Source: an uncultured Methanomethylovorans sp.
GTDB lineage: Archaea > Halobacteriota > Methanosarcinia > Methanosarcinales > Methanosarcinaceae
NCBI GenBank assembly: GCA_937968035.1
Contig: CALBTS010000781.1
Coordinates: forward strand, 1-13,488
Direction of reading: 5' to 3'
Length of the DNA stretch: 13,488 nt
A program made the position numbers and the translations under genes. Below, one piece after another: positions 1 through 7,223 of this stretch (position 1 is the first letter of the stretch; each line of letters starts with the position of its first letter). The notes under the pieces were generated by a model that searched no databases, was not told the origin of the DNA, and saw nothing but the letters and a program-made list of their open reading frames with translations.

Positions 1-231
1 AATGTAACTGAGCCAACCGAGCCAGTCACACCAGGCGAAGAGACTCCAGTCACACCAGGCGAAGAGACTCCAGTCACACCAGGTGAAGAGACACCAGTCA
101 CACCAGGCGAAGAGACTCCAGTCGAAGAGACTCCAACCAACGAGACTGAGACTCCAGACACTCCAGGATTTGAGGCAATCTTCGCAGTTGCCGGTCTCCT
201 GGCAGTTGCATACCTTGTCAGAAGGAACTAA
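1..231 (+). CDS. C-terminal end of a PGF-CTERM surface (S-layer-type) protein, partial
   Basis: The reading frame is open from base 1 and ends with TAA at 229-231, leaving 76 residues of a protein that begins outside the window. It has a Thr/Pro/Glu-rich stalk containing four VTPGEETP repeats. Then comes the tripartite tail TPGF - hydrophobic segment (roughly AIFAVAGLLAVAYLV) - RRN. That arrangement is the PGF-CTERM signal, which archaeosortase A recognises to cleave and lipid-anchor surface glycoproteins in euryarchaea. The Thr-rich acidic stalk would be a likely O-glycosylated spacer holding the ectodomain away from the membrane. The function of the missing N-terminal part cannot be told. 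A strong terminator-like hairpin follows directly. Confidence 0.88.
   Translation, partial: NVTEPTEPVTPGEETPVTPGEETPVTPGEETPVTPGEETPVEETPTNETETPDTPGFEAIFAVAGLLAVAYLVRRN
25..120 (+). repeat. Four tandem 24-bp repeats encoding VTPGEETP
   Basis: Four head-to-tail 24-bp units start at 25, 49, 73 and 97. Units 1, 2 and 4 are identical, and unit 3 differs at two third-codon positions. A shortened unit (VEETP) follows at 121-135. They encode the stalk of the surface protein. Near identity at the DNA level suggests recent duplication by slippage or recombination, so copy number probably varies between strains. Confidence 0.9.
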
Positions 232-243
232 GTAAGCTAAAAT

Positions 244-279
244 GAGAAGGGATTAAACCCTTCTTATCTCTTTTTTTTT
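244..279 (+). terminator. Hairpin plus T-run terminator after the surface-protein gene
   Basis: The inverted repeat AGAAGGG (245-251) / CCCTTCT (258-264) has a 6-nt loop and is followed by nine T residues at 271-279. It lies 13 nt after the stop codon. Archaeal termination depends mainly on the U-tract; the hairpin may also stabilise the 3' end of the message. Confidence 0.7.
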
Positions 280-325
280 AAAAAATTGATTTATTGATAT
301 CTATCATCTTCTTTGGTCGAAGATC

Positions 326-341
326 GATTTAATAATTAATG
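326..341 (+). promoter_or_regulatory. Possible TATA box for the lipoprotein gene
   Basis: An AT-only stretch (ATTTAATAATTAAT) lies about 45 nt ahead of the start codon at 382. A TATA box here would start transcription near 355-365, giving a short leader that carries the ribosome binding site. Another AT-rich run at 277-299 could also serve. Confidence 0.35.
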
Positions 342-381
342 AAGTTCTTATTAGCGGAGTATTTACATCCGAGGTAATACC

Positions 382-942
382 ATGAAGAAGCAATTTAGTT
401 TAGTGTTGATATTTGTAGTATTGTTCATGGGTTTCTCCGGCTGCGTATTCAAAGGGAACGATGGTAACAATGATTCCTCTGATGGGCCGGCTGTCCCTGT
501 AGAAAATATTTCAGAAATTGTAGCACTTAAAAATATCCCATCAGGGTTTGAATTCCTTGGAAGTAAATCATTAACTTCAGATGGTGTGAACAAAGACTAC
601 GCTAAAGCAGAGAATGTCGTAGAGGCTTCCGAGGGTATCTACAAGAGTACAACTCTGGATTACTATGTCACAGCAATGAAGTTCTCAGATGTGGCATCTG
701 CGGAATCTTTCATTACTAATTATAAGTCAACTTTCAAAGTGCTCAAGAACAATGAAACGTTTCAGCTGGTTGAACTCAATGGACATGAAGCTACAAGGGC
801 TCTAAGTTATTCTACTGTAGGGGGCAAACAGGTTCCCAGGTATAAGTATTTCTGGAACAACGAAAACTTTGTCTTCATCATTGAAGGGAACTCTGCGGAT
901 CCTGCTGTAGGGCTTGATTTTTCAAAGGCAATAGGGTACTGA
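382..942 (+). CDS. Uncharacterised secreted lipoprotein
   Basis: This 186-residue protein is preceded by a good ribosome binding site, GAGGT at 371-375, six nucleotides before ATG. It starts with Lys-Lys and a hydrophobic stretch (residues 5-18) ending in GFSGC, a lipobox with Cys21 as the predicted lipid-modified residue. A low-complexity Gly/Asn/Asp linker follows (about 24-34). The mature domain (about 45-186) is a single soluble alpha/beta-looking domain rich in Tyr, Phe and Lys, with no catalytic motif that I recognise. It is probably anchored outside the cytoplasmic membrane. It stands alone between a terminator and a tRNA gene, so context gives no role. I do not recognise the family. 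It could be a small ligand-binding or envelope protein, but that is a guess. Confidence 0.8.
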   Translation: MKKQFSLVLIFVVLFMGFSGCVFKGNDGNNDSSDGPAVPVENISEIVALKNIPSGFEFLGSKSLTSDGVNKDYAKAENVVEASEGIYKSTTLDYYVTAMKFSDVASAESFITNYKSTFKVLKNNETFQLVELNGHEATRALSYSTVGGKQVPRYKYFWNNENFVFIIEGNSADPAVGLDFSKAIGY

Positions 943-960
943 TAACGTCATCTAAACTTT

Positions 961-969
961 CTTTTTTTT
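961..969 (+). terminator. T-run after the lipoprotein gene
   Basis: CTTTCTTTTTTTT runs up to 969, beginning about 15 nt after the lipoprotein stop codon at 940-942. A run of eight T residues without a strong hairpin fits U-tract archaeal termination. Confidence 0.4.
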
Positions 970-992
970 ATATGCGATTCCAATCGATACGC

Positions 993-1000
993 TTTAATAT
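993..1000 (+). promoter_or_regulatory. TATA box of the tRNA-Met gene
   Basis: TTTAATAT is centred about 32 nt before the mature 5' end of the tRNA at 1029. This puts the predicted start of transcription at about 1022-1026, just before the tRNA, as expected for an independently transcribed archaeal tRNA gene. Confidence 0.5.
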
Positions 1001-1028
1001 GAAAATACCCTTCTAGATGCTACGCTAT

Positions 1029-1138
1029 GCCCGGATAGCCTAGTCGGTTGGGGCGCCAGACTCATAGGGAAAATTAACGAGTGCGTCCATATCTCCTGAG
1101 ATATCTGGAGGTCGCGTGTTCGAGTCACGCTCCGGGCA
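1029..1138 (+). tRNA. Elongator tRNA-Met (anticodon CAT) with intron
   Basis: All arms can be drawn. The acceptor is GCCCGGA (1029-1035) with TCCGGGC (1131-1137) and discriminator A1138. The D stem is 1038-1041 with 1051-1054. The anticodon stem CCAGA (1056-1060) pairs with TCTGG (1104-1108). The anticodon CAT is at 1063-1065. The T arm is GCGTG-TTCGAGT-CACGC (1114-1130). The G1-C72 pair argues against an initiator tRNA, and the spliced loop CTCATAA flanked by CCAGA/TCTGG resembles archaeal elongator tRNA-Met. A CAT anticodon in tRNA-Ile (modified to lysidine/agmatidine) is the alternative, less likely by overall similarity. CCA is not encoded; ACT follows. A short T-run at 1143-1147 may terminate the transcript. 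Confidence 0.93.
1067..1102 (+). other. 36-nt tRNA intron with bulge-helix-bulge splice motif
   Basis: The intron lies between tRNA positions 37 and 38, the canonical archaeal site. The 4-bp central helix is CTCA (1061-1064) with TGAG (1097-1100). It is flanked by a 3-nt bulge TAG (1065-1067, cut after A1066) and a 3-nt bulge ATA (1101-1103, cut after T1102). The outer helix is the anticodon stem; the inner helix is GGA (1068-1070) with TCC (1094-1096). This is a textbook substrate of the archaeal splicing endonuclease EndA. Confidence 0.92.
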
Positions 1139-1252
1139 CTAATTTTTAATTCAATTCATTATTTTCGTAAGCACATTTTTGTTGTATTCTGCAAGTTATT
1201 TCAACTCTTTCTTCCATTTTTTCTCAAATCTCTTCCTCCGTCATCGCGCAAA

Positions 1253-1260
1253 ACATATAT
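1253..1260 (+). promoter_or_regulatory. TATA box of the DNA polymerase gene
   Basis: ACATATAT, preceded by an A-rich BRE-like GCGCAAAA, is centred about 27 nt before the ATG at 1284. Transcription would start at or within a few bases of the start codon, implying a leaderless or nearly leaderless message. The weak AGGT at 1270-1273 would then be unused. Confidence 0.5.
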
Positions 1261-1283
1261 GCTGTCAGCAGGTACATAGCCTC

Positions 1284-3995
1284 ATGAACTTTCAGATCCT
1301 GGATGCGGATTATGTAACCGAAGGTACTGTTCCTGTTGTGCGCCTCTTCGGCAGAGCTGAGGACGGTAAGAGTGCCTGCTGTTATGTGCCGGGATTTGAA
1401 CCATATTTTTATGTGAATGCTTCCGGTGAGCTTGACCTGATCTGCAAGCTCATAAAGGAACGTTTTGACGTGGTCAAGAATGTCGAGATTGTCCAGCGGT
1501 TTGAGCCAGTGGGATATCAGAAGTCCAAAAAGCCCATGATACAGGTCACGACCTATGAGCCAAGGCATGTTCCTGAGATCCGCGACGACATACTCCAGAT
1601 CCCCGGAGTAATAGAGGTATACGAGACCGACATACTGTTCAGGAACCGCTTTTTGATAGACAGGGGACTGCATGGCATGGGCTGGGTATCAGTTTCCCCC
1701 TCGCAGGAAGCCCATCCAGGCGGTAAGATCTATTGTGACACCGTCTGCTCGGACAGGCAGCCCGTCGAAGTGGATAAGCTCCCTAATGCTCCTCTTAAGT
1801 TCCTTTCCTTTGATATCGAATGCCTGCCAATAGGCGGCTCCATGCCTTCTCCGGACGAATCTCCTGTGATCATGATCAGTCTCACATTTGCCCCAGCCTA
1901 CAACGGGTATAATACTATAGTGCTTGTGGCAAAGCCTGTCTCAGGCGCGGGTCCTGATGTAGAGTCGCTACAAAACGAAGAGTCCATGTTCAAGCGGTTC
2001 TTTGAGATTTTAAGGGACTATGACCCCGATATACTAATTGGTTACAACATCAACGATTTCGACATTCCTTACATTAGTGATCGGATCAAGTTCCTTGCAG
2101 ACTCTGGCGTTACTATAGACTCTGGCTCAGGGCGCGACGGGAGGCCAATGAGCTACCGGAAGATAGGAACAATGACCCTGATCTCACTGACCGGGAGGGT
2201 TGTGGTCGATGTCCTCCCTCTCATCCGCAGCCAGTTCAGTTTAAAGAGGTACACCTTACGCAATGTAGCCAAAGAACTGCTGGACCGGGAAAAGCTTGAC
2301 GTGGCACCCTCAGAAATGGAAGATCACTGGAATGATGAAGGCGAAAAACTTCTCAAGTTCATAGATTATGCAAGGCGCGACTCCGAACTTGCCATGGAGC
2401 TGGTCATGAAACTCCAGTTACTTGACAGGTACATAGCCATTTCCAGGGTAAGTGGTTCCCTCTTACAGGAAGTCATTGATGGAGGCCAGACATCTATGGT
2501 AGAGAACCTTCTGCTGCGTGAATGCCGCATTAGGGATCGTGTGATACCTCCCAAACCCGATGATAATCTTGTCTATGCCAGGAACAAGAACAGCGAGGGT
2601 TTGAAAGGAGGTGCAGTGCTGGAGCCTAAAAAAGGCCTTCTTGAGAACGTAGTGATACTCGACTACAAGTCCCTCTACCCCACTATAATGATGGCTCACA
2701 ATCTTTGCTATACAACGGTTGTTGAGAAAGATATTCCTGAGGAAGGCGAGACCATTACTCCACCATCTGGTGGGAGATTTGTAACAGCAGATGTTTCAAA
2801 AGGGATCATGCCCACTATCCTGGAAAATCTGCTCAACCGAAGGATAGAGACCAAGAAGCGCATGAAAGGTATATCCAATGAGGATGAATACAGGGCTCTC
2901 GATGCCACCCAGTTTGCTCTGAAAATATTGCTGAATAGCTTTTATGGCTATGCAGGCTATACACGTGCACGTCTGTACAGTCTTACCCTTGCAAACGCCG
3001 TCACGAGTTTTGGAAGGGAGAATATTATCACCACACGTTCACTTATAGAGGGTACCATACGTACCATATACCTCAAGGATGGTAATTCCTATCTACAAAG
3101 TGAGATAGCACCCGATCCTTTGAACAAGGATGTTTTCCTCTCCGTGGTGTATGGAGATACTGATAGTGTCTTTGTGCAATGCACAGGAAAAAGTGAGATA
3201 TCACTTGAAGATGCAGAGCTTGTAGGTAAGAAGATATCTGGTATAGTTTCGGCCTCTCTGCCCGATCCAATGGAACTGGAGTTCGAGTCCATCGCAAAAC
3301 GTGCTCTTTTCATAGCAAAGAAAAGGTATGCTATCTGGGTATTTGAGCGGTCTGGTGATGGATGGAAAGATGGTATAAAGGTCAAAGGCATGGAAACAGT
3401 CCGTAGAGACTGGTGTGAACTTACATCCAAGACCCTGAACAGAGTACTTGAACTAGTTCTTAAGGAAGGTGAAGTAGAGGCAGCAGTGCGGCATGTGAGG
3501 AAAGTAGTAGATTCTATACGTAACCTTGATGTCACAAAGGACAAGGATATCATAGATGATCTGATCATGACGCGCATGTACTCAAAAAGGCGTGAACATT
3601 ATAAGAACAAACAGCCCCATATTACCGTTGCTGAGAAGATGGAACAGAGAACCGGCTCTCTTCCACCTGTGGGTGAACGCATACCTTTTGTCATCACTGC
3701 AGGTAAAGATCTATTCGTGAACCGTGCAGAAGACCCGGAATATGTCCGCGAGAATAATGTACCTCTTGATGTTGACTATTATATCAAGAAACAGATCCTT
3801 CCGCCGGTGGAGAGGATCCTAGGGGTATTCGGTGTAGACCTTGCAAACCTTGACTATGATTCGAAACAGACAGGCCTGTCAGATTTTACAGCCGGTCCCT
3901 CTGAAAAAAAGATCAAGAGCTCGGTTTCAAGGAAACCAGATCAAGAGGGACAATCACCGAACAGCGGTTCCCAAAGTTCTCTCTTCGATTTCTGA
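1284..3995 (+). CDS. polB: DNA polymerase family B (PolB) with 3'-5' exonuclease
   Basis: This is a replicative or repair DNA polymerase of 903 residues. An upstream ATG at 1179 would add 35 residues of Phe/His-rich sequence lacking family character and would lie before the TATA box, so ATG 1284 (MNFQILDADYV) is preferred. Exonuclease motifs are FDIEC (176-180, with D177 and E179), NINDFD (255-260) and YARRD (362-366). Polymerase motif A is DYKSLYPT (from D460), motif B is KILLNSFYG (547-555), and motif C is YGDTDS (623-628) with catalytic D625 and D627. All catalytic acids are intact. Motif A has Thr where Ser is common. The C-terminus QSSLFDF is a PIP box for the PCNA clamp. The 903 residues exceed the roughly 770 of Pyrococcus PolB because of linker insertions and a Ser-rich tail before the PIP box. 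The gene converges on the pst operon with no gap. Confidence 0.96.
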   Translation: MNFQILDADYVTEGTVPVVRLFGRAEDGKSACCYVPGFEPYFYVNASGELDLICKLIKERFDVVKNVEIVQRFEPVGYQKSKKPMIQVTTYEPRHVPEIRDDILQIPGVIEVYETDILFRNRFLIDRGLHGMGWVSVSPSQEAHPGGKIYCDTVCSDRQPVEVDKLPNAPLKFLSFDIECLPIGGSMPSPDESPVIMISLTFAPAYNGYNTIVLVAKPVSGAGPDVESLQNEESMFKRFFEILRDYDPDILIGYNINDFDIPYISDRIKFLADSGVTIDSGSGRDGRPMSYRKIGTMTLISLTGRVVVDVLPLIRSQFSLKRYTLRNVAKELLDREKLDVAPSEMEDHWNDEGEKLLKFIDYARRDSELAMELVMKLQLLDRYIAISRVSGSLLQEVIDGGQTSMVENLLLRECRIRDRVIPPKPDDNLVYARNKNSEGLKGGAVLEPKKGLLENVVILDYKSLYPTIMMAHNLCYTTVVEKDIPEEGETITPPSGGRFVTADVSKGIMPTILENLLNRRIETKKRMKGISNEDEYRALDATQFALKILLNSFYGYAGYTRARLYSLTLANAVTSFGRENIITTRSLIEGTIRTIYLKDGNSYLQSEIAPDPLNKDVFLSVVYGDTDSVFVQCTGKSEISLEDAELVGKKISGIVSASLPDPMELEFESIAKRALFIAKKRYAIWVFERSGDGWKDGIKVKGMETVRRDWCELTSKTLNRVLELVLKEGEVEAAVRHVRKVVDSIRNLDVTKDKDIIDDLIMTRMYSKRREHYKNKQPHITVAEKMEQRTGSLPPVGERIPFVITAGKDLFVNRAEDPEYVRENNVPLDVDYYIKKQILPPVERILGVFGVDLANLDYDSKQTGLSDFTAGPSEKKIKSSVSRKPDQEGQSPNSGSQSSLFDF

Positions 3996-4655
3996 TCAGT
4001 TAAGCCTTACTCTTTCCGCTGTCACCAGATATACTATACTTTGGCATAAATTGCATACATGGTCGCCGATACGTTCCATGTATCTCAGGACAAACAACAG
4101 GTGTGAAGCATCACTGATAATGGTGTTGTTCTTGTTCATTATCTCTATGTATTGTTTCTCATTTTCAAAGAAAAGTTTGTCTAATTTGTCATCCTCTTCT
4201 GTAATTCTCTTGGCAAGTTCGGCATCTGAATTCTGAAAAGCTACAATCGTGTCCTCCAGCATCTTCTCTGCTATACTTCCCATAGCGAATATTCTTGACA
4301 GCAGTGGCTCTATATCGGCAATTTCTCCTTCCACCTCTAAAGTCACCCATGCAATGTTACTGGCAAGGTCACTTAATCTCTCCAGATCAATAGCCATTGT
4401 AAGGCATGAAGTTATAAGTCTCATATCTCCAGCCATGGGTTGCTGAAGAGTTATAAGATTTGATACGCACTTATCTATCATCATCTCATGCTCGTCTACG
4501 ATATCGTCCATTGAAATAGTTTCCTCGGCAAGTGCCTTGTCCAGTTTTTTGAGAGATAAAGTAGCGTTTTTTACCATGTCCAGTGAGGTTACAGCCATTT
4601 CTATTGTATTAGCTTTCAAAATCTCTAGGTTTCTCTGGTATTTTTCTCTTGACAT
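3996..4655 (-). CDS. phoU: Phosphate transport regulator PhoU
   Basis: This 219-residue cytoplasmic all-helical protein has two PhoU repeats. Each carries the conserved E-R-x-x-D...N signature that binds metal clusters: ERLSDLASN at 92-100 and ERIGDHVCN at 194-202. PhoU proteins dampen Pst transport and Pho signalling when phosphate is ample, contacting PstB; in bacteria they also contact PhoR, and I see no PhoR gene here. It is the last gene of the pst operon, 4 nt downstream of pstB. Its ribosome binding site GGGTGA (4660-4665) overlaps the pstB stop codon, pointing to translational coupling. Its TGA stop is back to back with the polB stop. Length is normal for the family. Confidence 0.95.
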   Translation of the reverse strand: MSREKYQRNLEILKANTIEMAVTSLDMVKNATLSLKKLDKALAEETISMDDIVDEHEMMIDKCVSNLITLQQPMAGDMRLITSCLTMAIDLERLSDLASNIAWVTLEVEGEIADIEPLLSRIFAMGSIAEKMLEDTIVAFQNSDAELAKRITEEDDKLDKLFFENEKQYIEIMNKNNTIISDASHLLFVLRYMERIGDHVCNLCQSIVYLVTAERVRLN

Positions 4656-4659
4656 GTAT

Positions 4660-5433
4660 TCACCCGAACCTTCCAGTGATGTAATCTTCTGTCGGTTTCA
4701 TCTTCGGATTCTCAAATATCTGCTCAGTTTTGTCATATTCTATGATATCTCCCGTGAGGAAGAAAGCAGTATAATCTGATATCCTTGCAGCCTGTTGCAT
4801 GTTATGTGTGACTATAACTATGGTATATTTCTTTTTGAGCTCCATTATAAGCTCTTCTATCTTGGAGGTGGATATTGGATCAAGGGCACTGCAAGGTTCA
4901 TCAAATAATATTACTTCAGGCCTAACAGCCAGGGTTCTTGCAATACATAGTCTTTGTTGTTGTCCTCCGCTAAGATCAAGGGCAGATGTTGTCAATCTTT
5001 CGGCAACTTCCTCCCACAGAGCTCCAGATCTTAGGGCATCTTCCACCACACTATCGATGTCTTTTTTAGCAACACCGTGTATTTTAGGTCCGTACGCGAT
5101 GTTGTCATGGATGGACATTGGGAACGGGTTTGGTTTCTGGAACACCATGCCTACTCTTTTTCTAAGATCCACGACATCGATATCCTTGGAGTAAATGTCC
5201 TTGTTATCTATTTTTACGCTGCCTTGTATCCGGCAATTCTTTACAAGATCGTTCATTCTGTTAAGACACCTTAAAAATGTAGATTTCCCACACCCTGAAG
5301 GCCCTATAAGGGCTGTAACACTGTTCTTAGGTATATCAATAGAAATATCGTGAAGTGCATGGTTCTCACCATACCATAGATTAAGCCCTCTTACTTCTAT
5401 CTCGGTCTGGTTTCCGTTATTAGGTTCTGACAT
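4660..5433 (-). CDS. pstB: Phosphate ABC transporter ATP-binding protein PstB
   Basis: This 257-residue ATPase subunit powers phosphate uptake. Walker A is GPSGCGKST (44-52), the Q-loop is Gln99 in VFQKPNPFP, the ABC signature is LSGGQQQR (154-161), Walker B is VILFDEP (174-180), the D-loop is SALD (182-185) and the switch His210 lies in VTHN. The [10 protein letters not shown] segment after the Q-loop and the [12 protein letters not shown]-terminus are typical of PstB rather than other ABC ATPases. The start is supported by GAGG (5441-5444) six nt before ATG. It lies 15 nt after pstA and would sit as a dimer on the cytoplasmic face of PstC/PstA. Confidence 0.97.
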   Translation of the reverse strand: MSEPNNGNQTEIEVRGLNLWYGENHALHDISIDIPKNSVTALIGPSGCGKSTFLRCLNRMNDLVKNCRIQGSVKIDNKDIYSKDIDVVDLRKRVGMVFQKPNPFPMSIHDNIAYGPKIHGVAKKDIDSVVEDALRSGALWEEVAERLTTSALDLSGGQQQRLCIARTLAVRPEVILFDEPCSALDPISTSKIEELIMELKKKYTIVIVTHNMQQAARISDYTAFFLTGDIIEYDKTEQIFENPKMKPTEDYITGRFG

Positions 5434-5448
5434 CTGCTTACCTCTTTA

Positions 5449-6306
5449 TTAATTTCTGAGTTTTCTTCGATAATGTCTCCGTATCATGACAGCTATCATG
5501 TTGAAACTGAGGACTATGGCCAGCAGTACCAGTGCAGTACCATATTGTATAGGCCTTGTTTGAGCGATATTAGTACCAGCGGTGGCAATTACATATAAAT
5601 GATAAGGAAGTGCCATGAATTGGGAATATATTGAATCAGGAAGCCTTGGAAGAAAATACGCAGCCCCTGTTAACAATATAGGTGCTGTTTCTCCTGCAAC
5701 TCTACCCACTGCAAGGATAGTGCCTGTTATCATCCCTGGAATGGCAGGAGGTAGTACGACCTGTCTGATAGTCTGCCATTTAGTGACTCCAAGTGCCAGT
5801 GAAGCATAGCGGTATTCTTCGGGTACAGTTATTAGTGCTTCCTGGCTTGCTCTGATTATGATCGGCAGAGCCATTAGTGCAAGGGTCAGCGCTGAAGCGA
5901 TCAATGAGGCTCCATATCCCAGGTACTTCACAAACATCGCAAGTCCGAAAAGGCCAAACACAACGGATGGTGTTCCTGCAAGGTTGATGATAGCCATTTC
6001 TATGATCCATTTGGTTCTTCCCGGTTGCGCATATTCATTGAGGTATATGGCAGATAGTATCCCTAAAGGCAAAGCTACGCCCATCGATCCAATTATCAGA
6101 TATACAGTTCCCAGTATAGCAGGGTATATCCCGCCTTCTGTCATTCTGTTCCTGGGCATCTCTGTGAGGAAATCGATGCTAAGGACACTATATCCTTTTA
6201 GGGTTATTTGCAGAAGTAATATTACAACTAAAGATACTACCAGGGCAGTTCCAAGTCTGAGAAAGGAAAAAGCTATCTTTTGATCACGTTTCGCTTTGCT
6301 TGTCAT
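5449..6306 (-). CDS. pstA: Phosphate ABC transporter permease PstA
   Basis: This 285-residue integral membrane protein has about six transmembrane helices (roughly 14-36, 66-88, 104-128, 134-156, 190-215 and 258-276). A short basic N-terminus would be cytoplasmic. The cytoplasmic EAA-type coupling loop EYRYASLALGVTKWQTI (164-180) docks on PstB. Segments such as NLAGTPSVVFGLFGLA and AVGRVAGETAPILLTG are highly conserved in PstA. Its ATG overlaps the pstC stop by 4 nt (ATGA, 6303-6306), so translation is probably coupled. With PstC it forms the membrane channel through which phosphate passes. Confidence 0.96.
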   Translation of the reverse strand: MTSKAKRDQKIAFSFLRLGTALVVSLVVILLLQITLKGYSVLSIDFLTEMPRNRMTEGGIYPAILGTVYLIIGSMGVALPLGILSAIYLNEYAQPGRTKWIIEMAIINLAGTPSVVFGLFGLAMFVKYLGYGASLIASALTLALMALPIIIRASQEALITVPEEYRYASLALGVTKWQTIRQVVLPPAIPGMITGTILAVGRVAGETAPILLTGAAYFLPRLPDSIYSQFMALPYHLYVIATAGTNIAQTRPIQYGTALVLLAIVLSFNMIAVMIRRHYRRKLRN

Positions 6307-7202
6307 TGTCCTGCCCCCAGGTTGAATCTATATTTTCGTTTTATGTATTCTGCAATAATATTGGTGATAAAAGTGGTTATAAACAAAATAGAACCTATGG
6401 CAAAGAGCGCATAGAAGTGTTCACTGCCTTGTGGTACTTCTCCCATTTCCAATGCAATGGTGGCAGTCATGGTCCTCACAGGAGCAAAAAGCCCATCCGG
6501 GAAACCGGGTATTACTGCAGTGTTCCCTGTGACCATCATCACTGTCATTGTTTCTCCTATGGCTCTCCCGATGCCCAGCATCACAGCAGCAGATATTCCT
6601 GACAGGGCAGCAGGAACGGTTACTTTGTAAATGGTTTGCCATTCTGTAGAACCAAGGGCAAGAGATCCTTCTTTTATAGCGCGGGGTACCGAGCTGATCG
6701 CGTCTTCAGAAATGGATATGATCGTGGGTAATGCCATTATTCCTAACATTATAGAACCAGCAAGTGCATTTTGTCCGGTCGGGAGATCTAAAGTATTCTG
6801 AAGCAGAGGAACAAGGACTACAAGACCAAAGAATCCATAAACAACTGAAGGAATCCCGGCAAGGATCTCTATGAGAGGTTTAAGTATGTCTGCTTCTTTT
6901 ACCCCTGCAAGTTCTGAAATGTATATAGCCACTGCAATTCCGAGAGGTACTGACAAAACGATAGCTCCAAATGTAACTATCATTGATCCGAATAGTAAAG
7001 GCAGCAATCCGAACTGATGTGGTTGGGATGTAGGGTACCACCTAGTACCTGTAAGGAATTCTATTAATGGGTATTTCTGGAACAGAGCAAGCCCATCTTT
7101 AAATAAAAAGATACAAATGAGAAAAAGGATGACCACTGCTGTTACTCCTGAGAGATATAGCAGGGATTCGATCACTTTTTCTCTGTATAATCCTTTTTTC
7201 AT
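6303..7202 (-). CDS. pstC: Phosphate ABC transporter permease PstC
   Basis: This 299-residue integral membrane partner of PstA has about six predicted helices (roughly 17-36, 70-95, 112-134, 145-165, 198-224 and 263-286). The N-terminal region includes the extracytoplasmic segment FLTGTRWYPT, typical of PstC. The coupling loop AIKEGSLALGSTEWQTI (175-191) would contact PstB, and the GIGRAIGETM motif (210-219) is characteristic of phosphate permeases. The gene follows pstS after 21 nt and has an AAGGAT ribosome binding site about six nt before ATG. Length is normal. Confidence 0.96.
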   Translation of the reverse strand: MKKGLYREKVIESLLYLSGVTAVVILFLICIFLFKDGLALFQKYPLIEFLTGTRWYPTSQPHQFGLLPLLFGSMIVTFGAIVLSVPLGIAVAIYISELAGVKEADILKPLIEILAGIPSVVYGFFGLVVLVPLLQNTLDLPTGQNALAGSIMLGIMALPTIISISEDAISSVPRAIKEGSLALGSTEWQTIYKVTVPAALSGISAAVMLGIGRAIGETMTVMMVTGNTAVIPGFPDGLFAPVRTMTATIALEMGEVPQGSEHFYALFAIGSILFITTFITNIIAEYIKRKYRFNLGAGQ

Positions 7203-7223
7203 TTCGGATCCTTTTTCTTGATC

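Noticed and set aside
975..986. Perfect inverted repeat CGATT-CC-AATCG before the tRNA gene
   Set aside because: Only 5-bp arms with a 2-nt centre, upstream of the tRNA TATA box; too short to support an operator or hairpin claim.
1179..1283. N-terminal extension of PolB from an upstream ATG
   Set aside because: The 35 extra residues lack PolB character and lie upstream of or within the TATA box at 1253-1260.
3089..3577. 162-codon minus-strand ORF inside polB
   Set aside because: Shadow of the polB reading frame; Ser/Thr/Arg-rich low-complexity translation, no ribosome binding site or motif.
3841..4236. 131-codon + strand ORF across the polB/phoU junction
   Set aside because: It is out of frame with polB and antisense to phoU, both of which carry full family motifs; composition is not protein-like.
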